A DNA stretch of 39,046 bases from an uncultured Akkermansia sp. (lineage in GTDB: Bacteria > Verrucomicrobiota > Verrucomicrobiia > Verrucomicrobiales > Akkermansiaceae). The stretch is taken from NCBI GenBank assembly GCA_947631275.1, contig CANRKR010000016.1, forward strand, positions 1 through 39,046, written 5' to 3'. Shown piece by piece: positions 16,872 to 24,331 of the stretch; position 1 is the stretch's first letter, and each line of letters begins with the position of its first letter. Both the position numbers and the translations under genes were made by a program. Below the pieces are notes generated by a model, which was not told the DNA's origin, ran no database searches, and saw only the letters and a list, made by a program, of their open reading frames with translations.

Positions 16872-17129
16872 TTAGTTCTGGTTGGGGACGAGGCAGCAGC
16901 GGAATATCTCCTCCCCATCCGCATAGAGGCACACGATGATGCGTCTGGATTCGTGATGGATGATGTAGGCGTCGTGTTCTTCAGGCGGACGTGGTGAGAA
17001 GCGCGTCACATTTTCCGGAGAGAAGACCGCCGCGCGCAATACCTCAATGAGACGACGATTGCTCATGGCCAGCATTTCGTCAAAATTACCGGTGGGCAGA
17101 GTGAGGGAAGGTATGCGGGGTATCGCCAC
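16872..17129 (-). CDS. Small conserved-looking protein, unknown
   Basis: An 85-residue protein starting at GTG 17129. The C-terminal half (DAYIIHHESRRIIVCLYADG, then EEIFRCCLVPNQ) looks like a compact beta domain; the N-terminus is helical (RRLIEVLRAAVF). There are no membrane segments. A strong promoter 8 nt upstream supports both the gene and its GTG start. It is divergent from the AI-2E-type transporter gene. Function unknown. Confidence 0.55.
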   Translation of the reverse strand: MAIPRIPSLTLPTGNFDEMLAMSNRRLIEVLRAAVFSPENVTRFSPRPPEEHDAYIIHHESRRIIVCLYADGEEIFRCCLVPNQN

Positions 17130-17137
17130 GGCGCCGC

Positions 17138-17165
17138 ACTATACACCAATGCCTTTTTTTGTCAA
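17138..17165 (-). promoter_or_regulatory. Promoter of the 85-residue protein gene
   Basis: On the minus strand, consensus TTGACA (17160-17165), 16 nt, TATAGT (17138-17143), then 8 nt to GTG 17129. Confidence 0.65.
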
Positions 17166-17176
17166 GTCTTTTTGTG

Positions 17177-17206
17177 TTGACAGAATCACCCCGGGGAGCA
17201 TAGAAT
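17177..17206 (+). promoter_or_regulatory. Promoter of the AI-2E-family permease gene
   Basis: Consensus TTGACA (17177-17182), 18 nt, TAGAAT (17201-17206), then 9 nt to ATG 17216. It is arranged back-to-back with the divergent promoter, and the two -35 boxes form an inverted repeat 11 bp apart. Confidence 0.65.
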
Positions 17207-17215
17207 TCCCGCATC

Positions 17216-18463
17216 ATGGTTGAGCAGAAAGAGTATCCTTCGCATTTTCAACGTGCTGCTTGCTGGGGTGCGCTCACCGGGCTGAGTATTTTCACCATCG
17301 TGGCGCTTACGGCGGGGTTGCTTTTGGGTTTGATTGCGCTGTTTGTGGCATTGGAGCCGGTGTTGCTGCCGGTGATTATAGCGGGCGTATTAGCGTATCT
17401 TTTGTATCCTTGCGTGGTGTGGGTGCAACGCCGTGTGCGCAAACGTATCATCGCGGTACTCCTCGTGTTGATTGGCGCAGCGGTGGTGGTAGCAGGGCTG
17501 GGAGCCGCTATTGTGCCGCCGCTGGTGGAACAGACGAGTCTACTCTTCTCCAAACAAAATCAGCTCCTCGCCAACGCGGTGACAACAGGACAAAACTTTG
17601 TCAACACCAATCCTTTGGCTCAGCGTGTCATCGATACCCTCTACGATCAGACGCGGCGTGATGATATTGCTGCCAACTCCACGGCTCTCTTTCAGAAGGC
17701 GGCGGCCGATGATTACACGGCTAAGATGCTCGCCGTGTTGGATTACCACTCCGAGTCCCTCACTCGTGCCGGCGTACGCTGGCTCACTGCTGGTGCGGGG
17801 GCTATCTACGGTTCACTGGGGATGGTTATCGGGCTGGTGATGATTCCGGTGTTTTTGTTCTACTTTTTGCTGAAAGGGGAATCCATTGAGAGGAACTGGC
17901 ACACGATCCTGCCGCTGCGCGCGTCGAATTTCCGTCGAGAGGTGGTTGGAACTATCAGCCAGATCAATGACTACATCATCTCTTTTGTACGGGGGCAAAT
18001 GCTGGTAAGTTTCATTGACGGTATCCTGCTGGGCATTGCCCTTAAGGTGATGGGATTGCCATACGCCATCACCATCGGCGCTGCTGCGGCGCTTCTGGGC
18101 ATTATTCCCTACATTGGCATGATTTCTACAAGTATTCCGGCGCTGCTCATCGCCTGGGTGACCTGGCACGATGCTGGGCATGTGATTGCCGTGCTGCTCA
18201 TCTTTCTCAGTGTGAGTCAGCTGGACGGTTGGTTGCTTCAGCCGCGTGTGCTGGGCAAGAGACTTCATATGCACGACCTGACGATCATGTTTTCGGTGCT
18301 CTTTTGGAGCAGCGTGTTGGGCGGTATCGTGGGGGCATTGCTGGCAGTGCCCCTCACTGCAGCGTTGAAAGTGATCTTCATACGCTACGTATGGTCCACT
18401 CTGCACCACGCGCCGCGTCACGCAGGAGAACTGCCGGAGCCAGAGATGCAAACCCCATCGTAA
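17216..18463 (+). CDS. AI-2E family (PerM/YdiK-type) membrane permease
   Basis: A 415-residue polytopic membrane protein of the AI-2E transporter (DUF20) family. An N-terminal pair of helices is followed by the LLPVIIAGVLAYLLYPCVVW block, a soluble helical region (about residues 100-185), then five or so C-terminal helices. These include VMIPVFLFYFLLKGE, FVRGQMLVSFIDGILLGIAL, AALLGIIPYIGM and the final LGGIVGALLAVPLTAALKV, all typical of the family. Members have been linked to autoinducer-2 export, Na+/H+ exchange or unknown transport, so the substrate cannot be given. The nnr gene follows after 14 nt, so the two are probably one operon. Confidence 0.88.
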   Translation: MVEQKEYPSHFQRAACWGALTGLSIFTIVALTAGLLLGLIALFVALEPVLLPVIIAGVLAYLLYPCVVWVQRRVRKRIIAVLLVLIGAAVVVAGLGAAIVPPLVEQTSLLFSKQNQLLANAVTTGQNFVNTNPLAQRVIDTLYDQTRRDDIAANSTALFQKAAADDYTAKMLAVLDYHSESLTRAGVRWLTAGAGAIYGSLGMVIGLVMIPVFLFYFLLKGESIERNWHTILPLRASNFRREVVGTISQINDYIISFVRGQMLVSFIDGILLGIALKVMGLPYAITIGAAAALLGIIPYIGMISTSIPALLIAWVTWHDAGHVIAVLLIFLSVSQLDGWLLQPRVLGKRLHMHDLTIMFSVLFWSSVLGGIVGALLAVPLTAALKVIFIRYVWSTLHHAPRHAGELPEPEMQTPS

Positions 18464-18477
18464 TTTCCCTCATCTGT

Positions 18478-19947
18478 ATGTTTGTACACAGCTGCCAGGC
18501 AATGAGACAGGCGGAGCAAACGGCCATAGGGAGGGAGGGTGTCTCCTCTGCCTCGCTTATGCAGTGTGCCATTGATCACGCGGTTGATGTTTTACGGCGA
18601 GATGTTCTGTTTGCAGATGTTGTGCGTCGTTTTCCCTGTGCTGTCGTGTATGTCGGCAAGGGGAATAATGCCGGAGACGCCATCGGCATTGCGCACGCTT
18701 TGGGTTTCCGGCGTACCTTGCTGCGCTGCGCAGAGACGGTGGAAATGATGTCCCCGGAGGCTCGACATCGTCTGGAGCTCGTCCCGTCCGGTTGTCTTGT
18801 GATCTCCCGCGAAAGACCTCAAATCGGGGCGGAAGGCGCGCTATTCATTGACGGCCTCCTTGGCAGCGGGGCACGCGGCGAGCTACGGCAGGAGTACGCA
18901 ATCCTTGTGCAGGAGCTTAACTCTCTGCGTGCCTCCTCTCCGCGTTCCATAACTCTTGCCGTTGATATTCCTACCGGCCTGCAGGCGGACACTGGTGCAA
19001 AAAGTGAGTTTTCTGTCCGGGCTGATGCCACCCTTGCCATCGGATGTGTGAAGCCCGGTATGCTCGTGGACGGAGCAGAGGATCTCGTGGGACGCATACT
19101 ATGTGTGCCTCTGCCGGAGGCTGATCCGGGGGAGAGCGATTTGTGCGTGGCGGATGAGGGGTTGCTGCAGTTGCTGCCGCGGCGTGCATATTCCTGTTTC
19201 AAGAATTGCGCGGGGAGGGTACGTATCCTCGCCGGATCCCCGGGACTTATCGGAGCCGCCTGCATGGCTTCTGAAGCAGCTCTCCATGCCGGCGCCGGTC
19301 TGGTGGAGCTCTACTGCCCACGCAGCATATATTCCATCCTTGCCGTGAAAGCGGCTCCGGAGGTAATGGTGCATGGTGTGCAGAATATTTCCGAAGTGCC
19401 GCAACAGGGGGCGCAGGCGCTTCTGGTCGGACCAGGGCTTGGCCCTCTGCAGAAAAAAGAGGCGGAAGCTATACAGGAGCTGTGGCGTGCGGTGGATTGT
19501 CCGGTGGTGCTGGATGCTGATGCACTCAATGCCATTGCAGCCCATGGACTCAGCCTCCCTCAGCAGGCTATCCTCACCCCGCATCCCGGGGAAATGCGGC
19601 GTCTCTTCCCCGGGAGCGTAGAGCTCAGCAGAACTCAAACGGCTTTACAATTTGCGATCGAAAATTCCTGTACGTTGCTACTCAAGGGTGCGCGTAGTAT
19701 TGTCACCGATGGTGTTTCGATGTGCTATAACAGCAGTGGGGGGCCTTTTATGGCGACCGGCGGTCAAGGGGATGTGCTTGCCGGTGTCGTGGCAGCTCTC
19801 GCGGCGGCAGGTCTTTCCTGCTTCCATGCTGCCGCGCTCGGGGCGTACCTCTGCGGGCGTGCCGCGGAGCAGGTCTGGGCATACCGCGGATTCCCGCAAA
19901 GTGTCCCCTCCACCTCTCTTCTTCCGTATCTAACAGCGGCCGTTTGA
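18478..19947 (+). CDS. nnr: Bifunctional NAD(P)HX epimerase / dehydratase
   Basis: A 489-residue fusion of YjeF_N (epimerase, residues 1-215) and carbohydrate-kinase-like YjeF_C (ADP-dependent dehydratase, 230-489), which together repair hydrated NADH and NADPH. The N-domain shows GKGNNAGDAIGIAHAL, IDGLLGSGARGEL and AVDIPTGLQADTG. The C-domain shows GSPGLIGAACMASEAAL, LLVGPGLG, VLDADALNAIA, LTPHPGEMRRLF and ATGGQGDVLAGVVAAL. The family normally has GNNGGDG in the first motif; here it is GNNAGDA. ATG 18478 gives the usual start (VHSCQAMRQAE). A longer frame upstream is part of the permease gene. Confidence 0.93.
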   Translation: MFVHSCQAMRQAEQTAIGREGVSSASLMQCAIDHAVDVLRRDVLFADVVRRFPCAVVYVGKGNNAGDAIGIAHALGFRRTLLRCAETVEMMSPEARHRLELVPSGCLVISRERPQIGAEGALFIDGLLGSGARGELRQEYAILVQELNSLRASSPRSITLAVDIPTGLQADTGAKSEFSVRADATLAIGCVKPGMLVDGAEDLVGRILCVPLPEADPGESDLCVADEGLLQLLPRRAYSCFKNCAGRVRILAGSPGLIGAACMASEAALHAGAGLVELYCPRSIYSILAVKAAPEVMVHGVQNISEVPQQGAQALLVGPGLGPLQKKEAEAIQELWRAVDCPVVLDADALNAIAAHGLSLPQQAILTPHPGEMRRLFPGSVELSRTQTALQFAIENSCTLLLKGARSIVTDGVSMCYNSSGGPFMATGGQGDVLAGVVAALAAAGLSCFHAAALGAYLCGRAAEQVWAYRGFPQSVPSTSLLPYLTAAV

Positions 19948-19983
19948 GAACGGCGTCGCGGTGCCGGTGCCTCTCCTTGTTGT

Positions 19984-20421
19984 TTAATCTGTGAGATTTT
20001 TCGGCAAAGCACGCAGTGCGGGAGGGGACGACTCGTCTGCGTTCTTCAGCGGCGCCCCGTACGGCGGCATAGCTTTTGCACGGAAAGTTTCTGCGGTAGG
20101 AATACGACGCAGGGTAATATCTACCTCATCTTCAGGGATAATTTGAGCACGCGGGTCATCCTTGGTCCAGAGCAGGGAGAGCCACCAATTGCTACGCGTG
20201 TTGACGGTGTAAGCAGATGATTCATAGCCGGACTTGGATGCCACGATGCCGAGCGCTCGTTTCTGGTTCACGGTCACAATCATCGGCGTGGTTCCTTCTT
20301 GCGGCACGCCGTTGATGGAGATGTCAGCACCACTCGGCGTTGTGCGAATGGTAAGTTTCTTGGTTCCTACACAGGATGCCAGGCACGCACACGCGATGAC
20401 GATTCCAATTCTACCGCTCAT
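19984..20421 (-). CDS. PEGA-domain lipoprotein
   Basis: A 145-residue lipoprotein. Residues 1-20 are a signal peptide ending in ACLASC, a clean lipobox. The mature N-terminus is a PEGA domain: LTIRTTPSGADISINGVPQ and the GTTPMIVTV block. PEGA domains are small beta-sandwich modules on envelope proteins. The rest (residues 90-145) is Pro-rich and unassigned. It converges with nnr. ATG 20421 is chosen because of the lipobox spacing and a promoter that ends 7 nt before it; a longer frame would start inside that promoter. Confidence 0.82.
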   Translation of the reverse strand: MSGRIGIVIACACLASCVGTKKLTIRTTPSGADISINGVPQEGTTPMIVTVNQKRALGIVASKSGYESSAYTVNTRSNWWLSLLWTKDDPRAQIIPEDEVDITLRRIPTAETFRAKAMPPYGAPLKNADESSPPALRALPKNLTD

Positions 20422-20428
20422 GGTCTCC

Positions 20429-20457
20429 AATCTATCGCATTCCCACCGGCATGGCAA
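20429..20457 (-). promoter_or_regulatory. Promoter of the PEGA lipoprotein gene
   Basis: On the minus strand, TTGCCA (20452-20457), 17 nt, TAGATT (20429-20434), then 7 nt to ATG 20421. Confidence 0.55.
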
Positions 20458-20464
20458 TGAAAAA

Positions 20465-20502
20465 CTGCCGGAAGGAGAAGTCTATTCCTTTTTCTCCGGC
20501 AG
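20465..20502. repeat. Inverted repeat between divergent genes
   Basis: CTGCCGGA (20465-20472) and TCCGGCAG (20495-20502) are perfect arms, with further pairing of GGAGAA and TTCTCC inside. It sits upstream of both the PEGA lipoprotein and the ROK kinase genes. It may be an operator or transcribed hairpin; neither side has a T-tract. Confidence 0.4.
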
Positions 20503-20570
20503 GGTGAAGCGCAGTTTGCAGATGATGCTGAAATTGTTTTCTCTTTTCCTGCGTCAAGATATATGATAGA

Positions 20571-21533
20571 ATGAGTAGCATGAACGATCGGCAGGAAATG
20601 AGCATCGGGGTGGACATGGGAGGAACCAGTATTAAATTCGCCGTTGTGCGAGGAGCAGAGATTGTTGCAAAGGGTGAATCGGTGCAGACTAAGGAGTGCG
20701 GCAGTCCGGACGATGTGATTGCTGCGGTAGGACATAGATTGCGAGCGTTGAAGGAGAAATACCCCGCTGTGCGTGCGGTGGGAATGGGGTTGCCTGGTTT
20801 TGTGAACCACGCAGCGGGAGTAGTTGATTCGCTTACCAATGTTCCGGGGTGGTATAATGTGCCGATCCGCCATATTCTTGAGGAGGAGTCGGGTTTGCCT
20901 GCCGCTGTGGAAAACGATGCCAATTGTATGGCTTTGGCAGAGTGGAAACTCGGCGCCGGGCGCGGTATGCAGGACATCGTGTGCCTCACACTTGGCACCG
21001 GCGTGGGAGCGGGCATTATCACACAAGGGCAGTTGTTGCGCGGGCATCTTGGTGCAGCAGGCGAGCTTGGACAAGTTGGTATTGATTACTGTGGGCGCAT
21101 TGGTCACTACGGTAACCGCGGGGCGGTGGAAGACTATATCGGTAATGGGGAGCTGGCGCGTGAGGCGCAAATGCGCTACGCTGCCGAGCAGGGTGTGTAC
21201 AAACCACTCAGCGAACTCACGCCCATTCACCTTGAGAATGCGGCGAAAGCAGGGTGTCCTGTAGCACTCGGAATCTGGGACGACGCGGCTCGTAAGCTCT
21301 CGGCGTGCCTGCTGACATGTCACTACATTCTCAACCCGCAGGCCTTTGTCATCGGCGGAGGTATGGCTAAGGCGGGCGAATTACTCTTTAGTTCACTGAG
21401 AAGTTACCTCAAGGCTCAGATTTACCCGCCGCATTTTGAGAGATTACAGCTCCTCCCGGCACAATTCGGGGGAGAAGCGGGCATCATCGGAGCGGCGTTT
21501 CTGGCATTGGAGGATCTCGCAGCATCTCGTTGA
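20571..21533 (+). CDS. ROK family sugar kinase (glucokinase-like), atypical
   Basis: A 320-residue kinase of the ROK family. The N-terminal phosphate motif is IGVDMGGTSIKF. The catalytic Asp is in VENDANCMALAEW and the second ATP motif is LTLGTGVGAGII. The GHLGAAGELGQVGID segment precedes the usual zinc site, and GGGMAKAGELL is near the C-terminus. ROK members phosphorylate glucose, N-acetylmannosamine or N-acetylglucosamine. The zinc motif (CxCGxxGCxE) is not conserved: here CGRIGHYGNRGAVED lacks the usual cysteines, so the substrate is uncertain. ATG 20571 or 20580 can start it. It is followed by the RsmF-like gene after 16 nt. Confidence 0.87.
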   Translation: MSSMNDRQEMSIGVDMGGTSIKFAVVRGAEIVAKGESVQTKECGSPDDVIAAVGHRLRALKEKYPAVRAVGMGLPGFVNHAAGVVDSLTNVPGWYNVPIRHILEEESGLPAAVENDANCMALAEWKLGAGRGMQDIVCLTLGTGVGAGIITQGQLLRGHLGAAGELGQVGIDYCGRIGHYGNRGAVEDYIGNGELAREAQMRYAAEQGVYKPLSELTPIHLENAAKAGCPVALGIWDDAARKLSACLLTCHYILNPQAFVIGGGMAKAGELLFSSLRSYLKAQIYPPHFERLQLLPAQFGGEAGIIGAAFLALEDLAASR

Positions 21534-21549
21534 TTTTCAAATCTATCTC

Positions 21550-22473
21550 ATGGGTTTGGCAAAGGTGTCAAATGGTTTTTCTGTCAAGGCTGCTCTGCGA
21601 CTCTGCGAGAGGCTGAAGCTTTCCGCCACACAGACGGACGCTCTTTTTCGCGCCATGCAGTCGGGCAATGCGGCGCGCCGGGCAATTGTGCTGAGTCCGA
21701 AAAGTACGGCAAAAAACTACCAGCCTCCGTTTTCTTGCGAGCCTCGGAAGAAGTATCCCTGGTTACCTGAGAACGTTTTGCTGCCGGATGAAAGCGTGAA
21801 CCCTGCGCAACATGCTGATTACGCGGCAGGGATGTACTACGTGTTAGATATCTCTTCCTGCTGGGAGGGTGCTGCCCTTTCCGCTGTGCCGAGTGCTCCG
21901 GAGAAGAGTTTGGATCTCTGCGCTGCTCCGGGAGGGAAAACCATGCTGTTGGCAGCTCGATTCCCCTTGCGAGATCATACGGCTAACGAAGTGCAGGCGT
22001 GTCGGCGAGGAATCCTCAGAGAAAATTTGCTGCGTTGTGGAGTGGAGAATACGCAGGTGACAGGATTGCCCCCAGATCAATGGGCAATACAGGGGGATCA
22101 ATTTGACTTGCTGCTTGTGGATGCTCCCTGCAGCGGACAATCTCTGCTTTGCAAGGGTATCTCAAATCCGGGGTGTCTGGGAAGCGCCGCAGTGAATGGC
22201 AATGCTAAGCGACAGCGAGGCATCATGCTGCAAGCTGTGCGTTGTGTGTGCCCACGCGGTCATATCCTCTACACTACCTGTACCTACGACCCGGCGGAAA
22301 ACGAACGTGTGGTCTCCTATCTGTTACGTCGTGTCCCGGGTTGGCAGGCAGTGGAGATTCCCCTGCTTGCCGCGTTCCGTTCCGACCTTTGCGATTTTCC
22401 CGCGTACCGACTTCTTCCTCACCACGGCTTCGGGGCGGGGGGCTTTTGCTGCCTGCTGCGGCGTTTCTCATGA
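21550..22473 (+). CDS. RNA m5C methyltransferase (NOL1/NOP2/Sun, RsmB/RsmF type)
   Basis: A 307-residue SAM-dependent methyltransferase. The SAM-binding motif LDLCAAPGGKT lies near residue 120, and the motif IV segment VDAPCSGQSLL carries the Cys that resolves the adduct. The motif VI segment YTTCTYDPAENERVV supplies the catalytic Cys. It targets cytosine in rRNA or tRNA. The N-terminal 70 residues are shorter than in RsmB and lack its NusB-like domain, and no PUA-type C-terminus like that of RsmF is evident. ATG 21550 is the first that does not lie within the ROK gene. The stop overlaps the next start (ATGA). Confidence 0.87.
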   Translation: MGLAKVSNGFSVKAALRLCERLKLSATQTDALFRAMQSGNAARRAIVLSPKSTAKNYQPPFSCEPRKKYPWLPENVLLPDESVNPAQHADYAAGMYYVLDISSCWEGAALSAVPSAPEKSLDLCAAPGGKTMLLAARFPLRDHTANEVQACRRGILRENLLRCGVENTQVTGLPPDQWAIQGDQFDLLLVDAPCSGQSLLCKGISNPGCLGSAAVNGNAKRQRGIMLQAVRCVCPRGHILYTTCTYDPAENERVVSYLLRRVPGWQAVEIPLLAAFRSDLCDFPAYRLLPHHGFGAGGFCCLLRRFS

Positions 22474-23009
22474 CATTTTTCTCTTTCATCAACGATTGCC
22501 GGAAAATGATACCACACCTTCTCGCTCCCGTTATTCTTCTCCTCGGCGTTCTCTTCGCCAGCGCTTCTCCACTGCCGGACAGAGCGGATTTGCTGGCAGA
22601 GAACACCGTAATTGCCCGATATGAAGGCACGGTAGATCACCCCTGCATGTTTCGCACGACGCTGTGCCCTGATCATTGCGATCATGCTACCCGTCTGGCT
22701 CACTTTCACGTGTTGGAAAACGTGCGCTACGTGAGTTACAGCAAGTACGGAGACGGAAAACTGAATCCAGGCGATACTGCCGTTGTGGATGTGCACAAAG
22801 ACATCCCAGGGCAGGAACAGTCTATCGTGCAATGCATCGCTTCTCTCAGACCCGGGGATTGTGTGCGTCTCACCCTCGCGCATCACTACGTGCATCAAAA
22901 GCAGTGCAGTTTTCCTGTACGTCCTGCCACTGAGATTTTACTGCTAAACGAGTGTCACAATGCCGGCCAGGCGCAGCAGCCAGAAAGTAAGCGCAAGGAG
23001 GGCCAGTAG
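22470..23009 (+). CDS. Exported cysteine-rich protein, unknown
   Basis: A 179-residue protein beginning in the stop of the methyltransferase gene (4-nt overlap), so it is translationally coupled to it. A hydrophobic signal sequence (HLLAPVILLLGVLFASA) is cleaved near residue 32. The mature part holds several Cys (CMFRTTLCPDHCDHATRLAH) and ends with charged residues. The start could also be ATG 22506, which leaves a typical signal peptide. No family was recognised. Extracytoplasmic location and disulfides are inferred. The 3' end overlaps a small gene on the other strand by 66 nt. Confidence 0.58.
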   Translation: MTFFSFINDCRKMIPHLLAPVILLLGVLFASASPLPDRADLLAENTVIARYEGTVDHPCMFRTTLCPDHCDHATRLAHFHVLENVRYVSYSKYGDGKLNPGDTAVVDVHKDIPGQEQSIVQCIASLRPGDCVRLTLAHHYVHQKQCSFPVRPATEILLLNECHNAGQAQQPESKRKEGQ

Positions 23010-23138
23010 AGATAAGACTATGACGCGAAGAGAACTCACGTGACTATGCGTGCTGTTACGTGCGCTCAGACGAATCTTGTCGGATCGACGGTTTGTCATC
23101 ACATCCTCGCTTGTTCCCATCTCTTCATTAAGGGCCAT
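22944..23138 (-). CDS. Small single-pass membrane protein, unknown
   Basis: A 64-residue protein. It has a polar N-terminus (MALNEEMGTSEDVMTNRRSD), a charged stretch, and one hydrophobic segment VIVLSLLALLALTFWLLRL near the C-terminus. ATG 23138 is chosen because TACACT lies exactly 6 nt upstream. The last 66 nt overlap the end of the exported-protein gene in antisense, so one of the two could be spurious, although both have plausible starts and topology. Confidence 0.45.
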   Translation of the reverse strand: MALNEEMGTSEDVMTNRRSDKIRLSARNSTHSHVSSLRVIVLSLLALLALTFWLLRLAGIVTLV

Positions 23139-23182
23139 GCGCCCAGTGTAGCACATCCGCTGCACAAAACACGAGCCAAAAC

Positions 23183-23211
23183 TTGCACCATACTACAGAG
23201 TGTGGTAGAAA
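23183..23211 (+). promoter_or_regulatory. Promoter of the ATPase-nuclease pair
   Basis: TTGCAC (23183-23188), 17 nt, TAGAAA (23206-23211), then AGAAGGT and ATG 23219. The AAGAAGG could also serve as a ribosome site if transcription began a little upstream. Confidence 0.5.
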
Positions 23212-23218
23212 AGAAGGT

Positions 23219-24331
23219 ATGATACGCCAGCTCACCGTTTCTGGGTTCACCACTTTTCTGGACGAAGTGAGGCTTGAATTTGTACCGGGTATCAATGTAA
23301 TCCTGGGAGGGAACGATTCCGGGAAGAGTCATCTGATGCGGTTATGCTACGCTCTCTGCCGCTGGGGAGAGAAGAGTCTGAGACGAGATTTTCCGGAGTT
23401 GTGGGCAGAAGAGGAACGGTTGCGGCGTCACCTGCTGCGAGCCTTCGGTGCCCGGCAGCTTTCTTCTCTTGTCTCGCGCCGCGCCGCGCACGGTTCCGCA
23501 CAGGTCTCGACTTCACTCTATGGCGCGAAGGCTCCGGTAGGTTGTGTCGATCTTTCTTTTTCTTTTCACAGAGAAGGGGAAGGGAGCGGATTAAGCATCG
23601 GCATTATGCCGGATCGCTTTCTCCAGGAACGTGCTCTTTTTATCCCTCTGCGCGAGGTGCTTACACTTTATCCATGCTATGTGCAGGTCGGTAAGCGTTA
23701 CCCGGATCTTTTGGATGGACCGACATGGGATCTTTGTTGTGCGTTGGAAGAGGAAAGAACGAGTAAGCAGCGCCCTGAGTTGGAGCCAGGATTGCGTCGC
23801 GTGCTACGTCTAACGGAAGCCTTGCTGCAGGGGAAACTGGGGTGTGAAAGCGGAGGGCGATTTGTTTTACAGCGAGGGCAGGGCGGGGAAGAAGCCGTCG
23901 AACTTGGATTGATGGCAGAGGGTTATAAACGCCCTGGTACGCTGAATCTTCTGATTGGTAACGGTTCTCTTCGTTCGGGCGACACTCTCTTTTGGGATGA
24001 GCCGGAGCTGAATTTGAATGCGGCTCACCTGCCTCTGCTCTGTGGACTGTTGCTGGGATTGGGGGAGGCGGGAGTTCAGGTGATACTGAGTACACACAGC
24101 CTCTTCCTGCTGCGTGAGCTGGTGATCCGGCTTTCGCGTCGCGAGGGACGGGAGATTCCCCGCCGCTTCATCGGGTTGCGTGCTCCGAGCGAACTATTCG
24201 GCGCGGTACAGGTGCAGAGTGGAGAAACGCCGGATGAGATAGGGCCTCTGGAAAGCTTGGAAGCCGAGATGGAGCAGGCGGATCGCTACCTGCGCATGCC
24301 TTCATTAAGCCACGGACACGATGCGGATTAA
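23219..24331 (+). CDS. AAA_15/AAA_21-type ABC ATPase (OLD/RecF-like)
   Basis: A 370-residue protein starting with a RecF/SMC-like fold: MIRQLTVSGFTTFLDEV, Walker A GGNDSGKS (residues 30-37) after GINVI. A variable middle domain holds no long coiled coil. The C-terminal half has the signature-like LMAEGYKRPGTLNLLIGNGS, Walker B LFWDEPELNLN (about 258) and the H-loop STHS (about 292). There is no TOPRIM domain, so this is the ATPase half of an OLD-like system whose nuclease would be separate. It overlaps the next gene by 11 nt. Many systems with this kind of ATPase and a partner nuclease act in phage defence; that role is inferred. Confidence 0.78.
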   Translation: MIRQLTVSGFTTFLDEVRLEFVPGINVILGGNDSGKSHLMRLCYALCRWGEKSLRRDFPELWAEEERLRRHLLRAFGARQLSSLVSRRAAHGSAQVSTSLYGAKAPVGCVDLSFSFHREGEGSGLSIGIMPDRFLQERALFIPLREVLTLYPCYVQVGKRYPDLLDGPTWDLCCALEEERTSKQRPELEPGLRRVLRLTEALLQGKLGCESGGRFVLQRGQGGEEAVELGLMAEGYKRPGTLNLLIGNGSLRSGDTLFWDEPELNLNAAHLPLLCGLLLGLGEAGVQVILSTHSLFLLRELVIRLSRREGREIPRRFIGLRAPSELFGAVQVQSGETPDEIGPLESLEAEMEQADRYLRMPSLSHGHDAD

